Below are positions 5,193 to 6,525 of a stretch of 6,525 nt of DNA, one piece after another. The notes below the pieces were generated by a model. The model worked only from the letters and a program-made list of their open reading frames with translations, did no database searches and was not told the DNA's origin. This stretch comes from an uncultured Clostridia bacterium (GTDB lineage Bacteria; Bacillota; Clostridia; TANB77; CAG-508). The position numbers were made by a program, and so were the translations under genes. Position 1 is the stretch's first letter. Each line of letters opens with the position of its first letter. The stretch covers positions 1-6,525 of the forward strand of contig CANQTJ010000087.1 in assembly GCA_947626705.1 (NCBI GenBank). Direction: 5' to 3'.

Positions 5193-6092
5193 TTATACTT
5201 TTAAATATTTTCTCATAGAAATTACACTTCCTAGTGCTCCTATTCCTATTCCTAATAACATATATACAAATATTATTGATGAAATCATATCTTTAAAACC
5301 TACAAAGCTTAATCCTAATTTTATCATAAATGACGAATTTACCGCTTGTTCTGCAAGTACACTATATGCACCTCCTACAATTACAATTGATATTGCACTT
5401 GCTAAAACTCCTATTATCATACCTTCTACTATAAATGGCCATCTTATAAAACTATTTGTTGCTCCAACATATTTCATTATTGAAATCTCTTTTCTTCTTG
5501 CATGTACTGTTAACTTTATTGTATTTGATATTATAAATATTGATATAATTACTAAAAGCAATAATATCACTCCAGTAATTATCTTTATAATATTTGCCAA
5601 ATTTAATAATGTTGAAACTGTTTCATCTTTACTTTGTATTTTATCAACATTGTCAAAATTTAAAATTTGTTCTTGTACTTCTTTACTCAAACTTAAATCA
5701 GTTAATGTTACTATATATGATGTTGGAAAATATTCAGACCCATAGCCTTCAATTAAATCTGCCTTATTTCCAAACTTCTCCTTCATAAAATTTAAAGCAT
5801 CTTCTTTATCTTTAAATTCTGCCTGATTAACACCATTTAAATTTCTTATTTTTTCCCCTACTTCATCAATTTGTTCTTGTGTTGCATCTTTTACTAAAAA
5901 TACTTGAAAACCTTGTTCAGATTTTATATCATCTACAAAATGATTAATGTTTTCGCTAAGCATTAAAAATATTCCAAATATTATCATAGTAGCACACATT
6001 ATCATTAAAGAAGCACCTGTTGATTTCTTATTTTTAAAAACATTACCAAAACCTTCTCCTATTAAATATCCAAATATATTATATTTCACCAT
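5193..6092 (-). CDS. ftsX: Cell division protein FtsX, permease-like partner of FtsE
   Basis: FtsX is the four-pass membrane half of FtsEX. It has no known transport substrate and instead regulates cell-wall hydrolases through its extracellular loop. From the start used here (299 aa), a cytoplasmic head (YLIGEGFGNVFKNKK) leads into TM1 at about 27-46. A large outer domain of roughly 120 residues follows, then TM2 (about 167-190), TM3 (220-243) and TM4 (271-293). The conserved cytoplasmic stretch RRKEISIMKYVGAT lies between TM2 and TM3. An in-frame ATG exists at 6113 (306 aa), with others at 6095 and 6092. I choose 6092 because an AAGGTGG-like ribosome site lies 5 nt upstream and the product then begins MVKYNIFGYL, as family members commonly do. 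This start overlaps the ftsE end by 14 bp. The 10 bp to the next gene include its ribosome binding site. Function is confident, the exact start less so. Confidence 0.93.
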   Translation of the reverse strand: MVKYNIFGYLIGEGFGNVFKNKKSTGASLMIMCATMIIFGIFLMLSENINHFVDDIKSEQGFQVFLVKDATQEQIDEVGEKIRNLNGVNQAEFKDKEDALNFMKEKFGNKADLIEGYGSEYFPTSYIVTLTDLSLSKEVQEQILNFDNVDKIQSKDETVSTLLNLANIIKIITGVILLLLVIISIFIISNTIKLTVHARRKEISIMKYVGATNSFIRWPFIVEGMIIGVLASAISIVIVGGAYSVLAEQAVNSSFMIKLGLSFVGFKDMISSIIFVYMLLGIGIGALGSVISMRKYLKV

Positions 6093-6525
6093 CATACCCA
6101 CCTTTTTTATCATCTCTTACAATGTCGCCTTTTTCTATATGTATTACCCTTTTTTTCATTTTGTCCACTAAATCTTTTGCATGTGTTGCTACAACTACTG
6201 TTGTTCCTCTCATATTTATCTCATTTAATAAATTCATTATTTCTCTTGCTGTGTCTGGATCTAAGTTTCCTGTAGGTTCATCTGCTATTAACATTGATGG
6301 ATTATTTACTAATGCTCTTGCTAAGGCTACTCTTTGTTGTTCTCCTCCTGATAATTCATGTGGATACATCTTAGCTTTTCCGCTTAACCCAACTAATGAT
6401 AATACCATTGGTACTTGTCTTCTTATATGTTTTGGCGTTGCTCTTACTATATACATTGCATAGGCTACATTGTCATATACAGTTTTATCTGGCAATAATC
6501 TAAAGTCTTGAAAAACAACTCCCAT
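6079..6525 (-). CDS. ftsE: Cell division ATP-binding protein FtsE, C-terminal part (5' end outside window)
   Basis: This is the ATPase subunit of the FtsEX ABC complex, which sits on the cytoplasmic face of the membrane and transmits ATP hydrolysis through FtsX to peptidoglycan hydrolases outside. The visible 148 residues start at the Q-loop (VVFQDFRLLP, Gln about residue 6 of the fragment). They continue with the ABC signature LSGGEQQRVALARAL (58-72), Walker B with catalytic Glu (LIADEPTGNLD, 79-89) and the H-loop His (ATHAKD, about 115). The FtsE-typical string DFRLLPDKTVYDNVA separates it from other ABC ATPases. About 80 residues including Walker A are missing only because the window ends. 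The ATG at 6525 is internal and should not be taken as the start. The stop TAA lies at 6081-6079, inside the start of ftsX, so the two genes are translationally coupled. Confidence 0.95.
   Translation of the reverse strand: MGVVFQDFRLLPDKTVYDNVAYAMYIVRATPKHIRRQVPMVLSLVGLSGKAKMYPHELSGGEQQRVALARALVNNPSMLIADEPTGNLDPDTAREIMNLLNEINMRGTTVVVATHAKDLVDKMKKRVIHIEKGDIVRDDKKGGYDGEI

Noticed and set aside
5128..5745. 205-codon open frame on the plus strand opposite ftsX and the start of M23 copy A
   Set aside because: It is antisense to two well-supported genes, has no ribosome site or recognisable domain, and looks like low-complexity translation of AT-rich DNA. Similar plus-strand frames at 4332-4601, 4761-5045, 6122-6463, 495-704 and 1731-1949 fail for the same reasons.

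Overview
The window is a stretch of ordinary housekeeping DNA from a very AT-rich, low-GC bacterium. Gene order, Gram-positive-type ribosome binding sites (GGAGG, AAAGGAG) and protein sequence style point to the Bacillota, most likely an uncultured Clostridia-type organism. The species cannot be named from the sequence alone. All seven genes lie on the minus strand, so the text below follows transcription from right to left.

Right to centre (6525 to 2708) is a cell-wall hydrolase control cassette. It begins with the last 148 codons of ftsE (ABC ATPase, cut by the window edge). ftsX (membrane partner, overlapping ftsE) follows, then two consecutive secreted coiled-coil plus M23 zinc endopeptidases of the EnvC/CwlO/PcsB type. 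The two hydrolases are paralogues. The spacings are an overlap, 10 bp and 24 bp, which looks like one translationally coupled operon. By analogy with known FtsEX systems, ATP hydrolysis by FtsE would drive FtsX to switch on one or both peptidoglycan hydrolases outside the membrane.

Centre to left (2644 to 723) holds a membrane-anchored S41 (CtpA/CtpB-like) PDZ protease with an intact Ser-Lys-Gln catalytic set, 63 bp downstream of the second hydrolase. Two abutting perfect AT-rich hairpins sit over and after its stop codon. pgsA (phosphatidylglycerophosphate synthase) follows.

The left end (694 to 1) carries greA. It has a near-consensus sigma-A-type promoter, whose position argues for a start at 609 rather than the upstream in-frame ATG at 660. 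Past greA are three 25-bp tandem units that are GC-rich against the AT-rich background, then a candidate intrinsic terminator (GAGGG/CCCTC stem and nine T) that uses the last repeat unit as half its stem.

I see no tRNA, rRNA, transposase, CRISPR array, prophage or defence gene. No stretch longer than 300 bp lacks a gene. The most interesting signals are the duplicated FtsEX-linked hydrolases, the tandem hairpins after the protease, the 25-bp repeats at the end of greA, and a displaced Shine-Dalgarno ahead of the protease.
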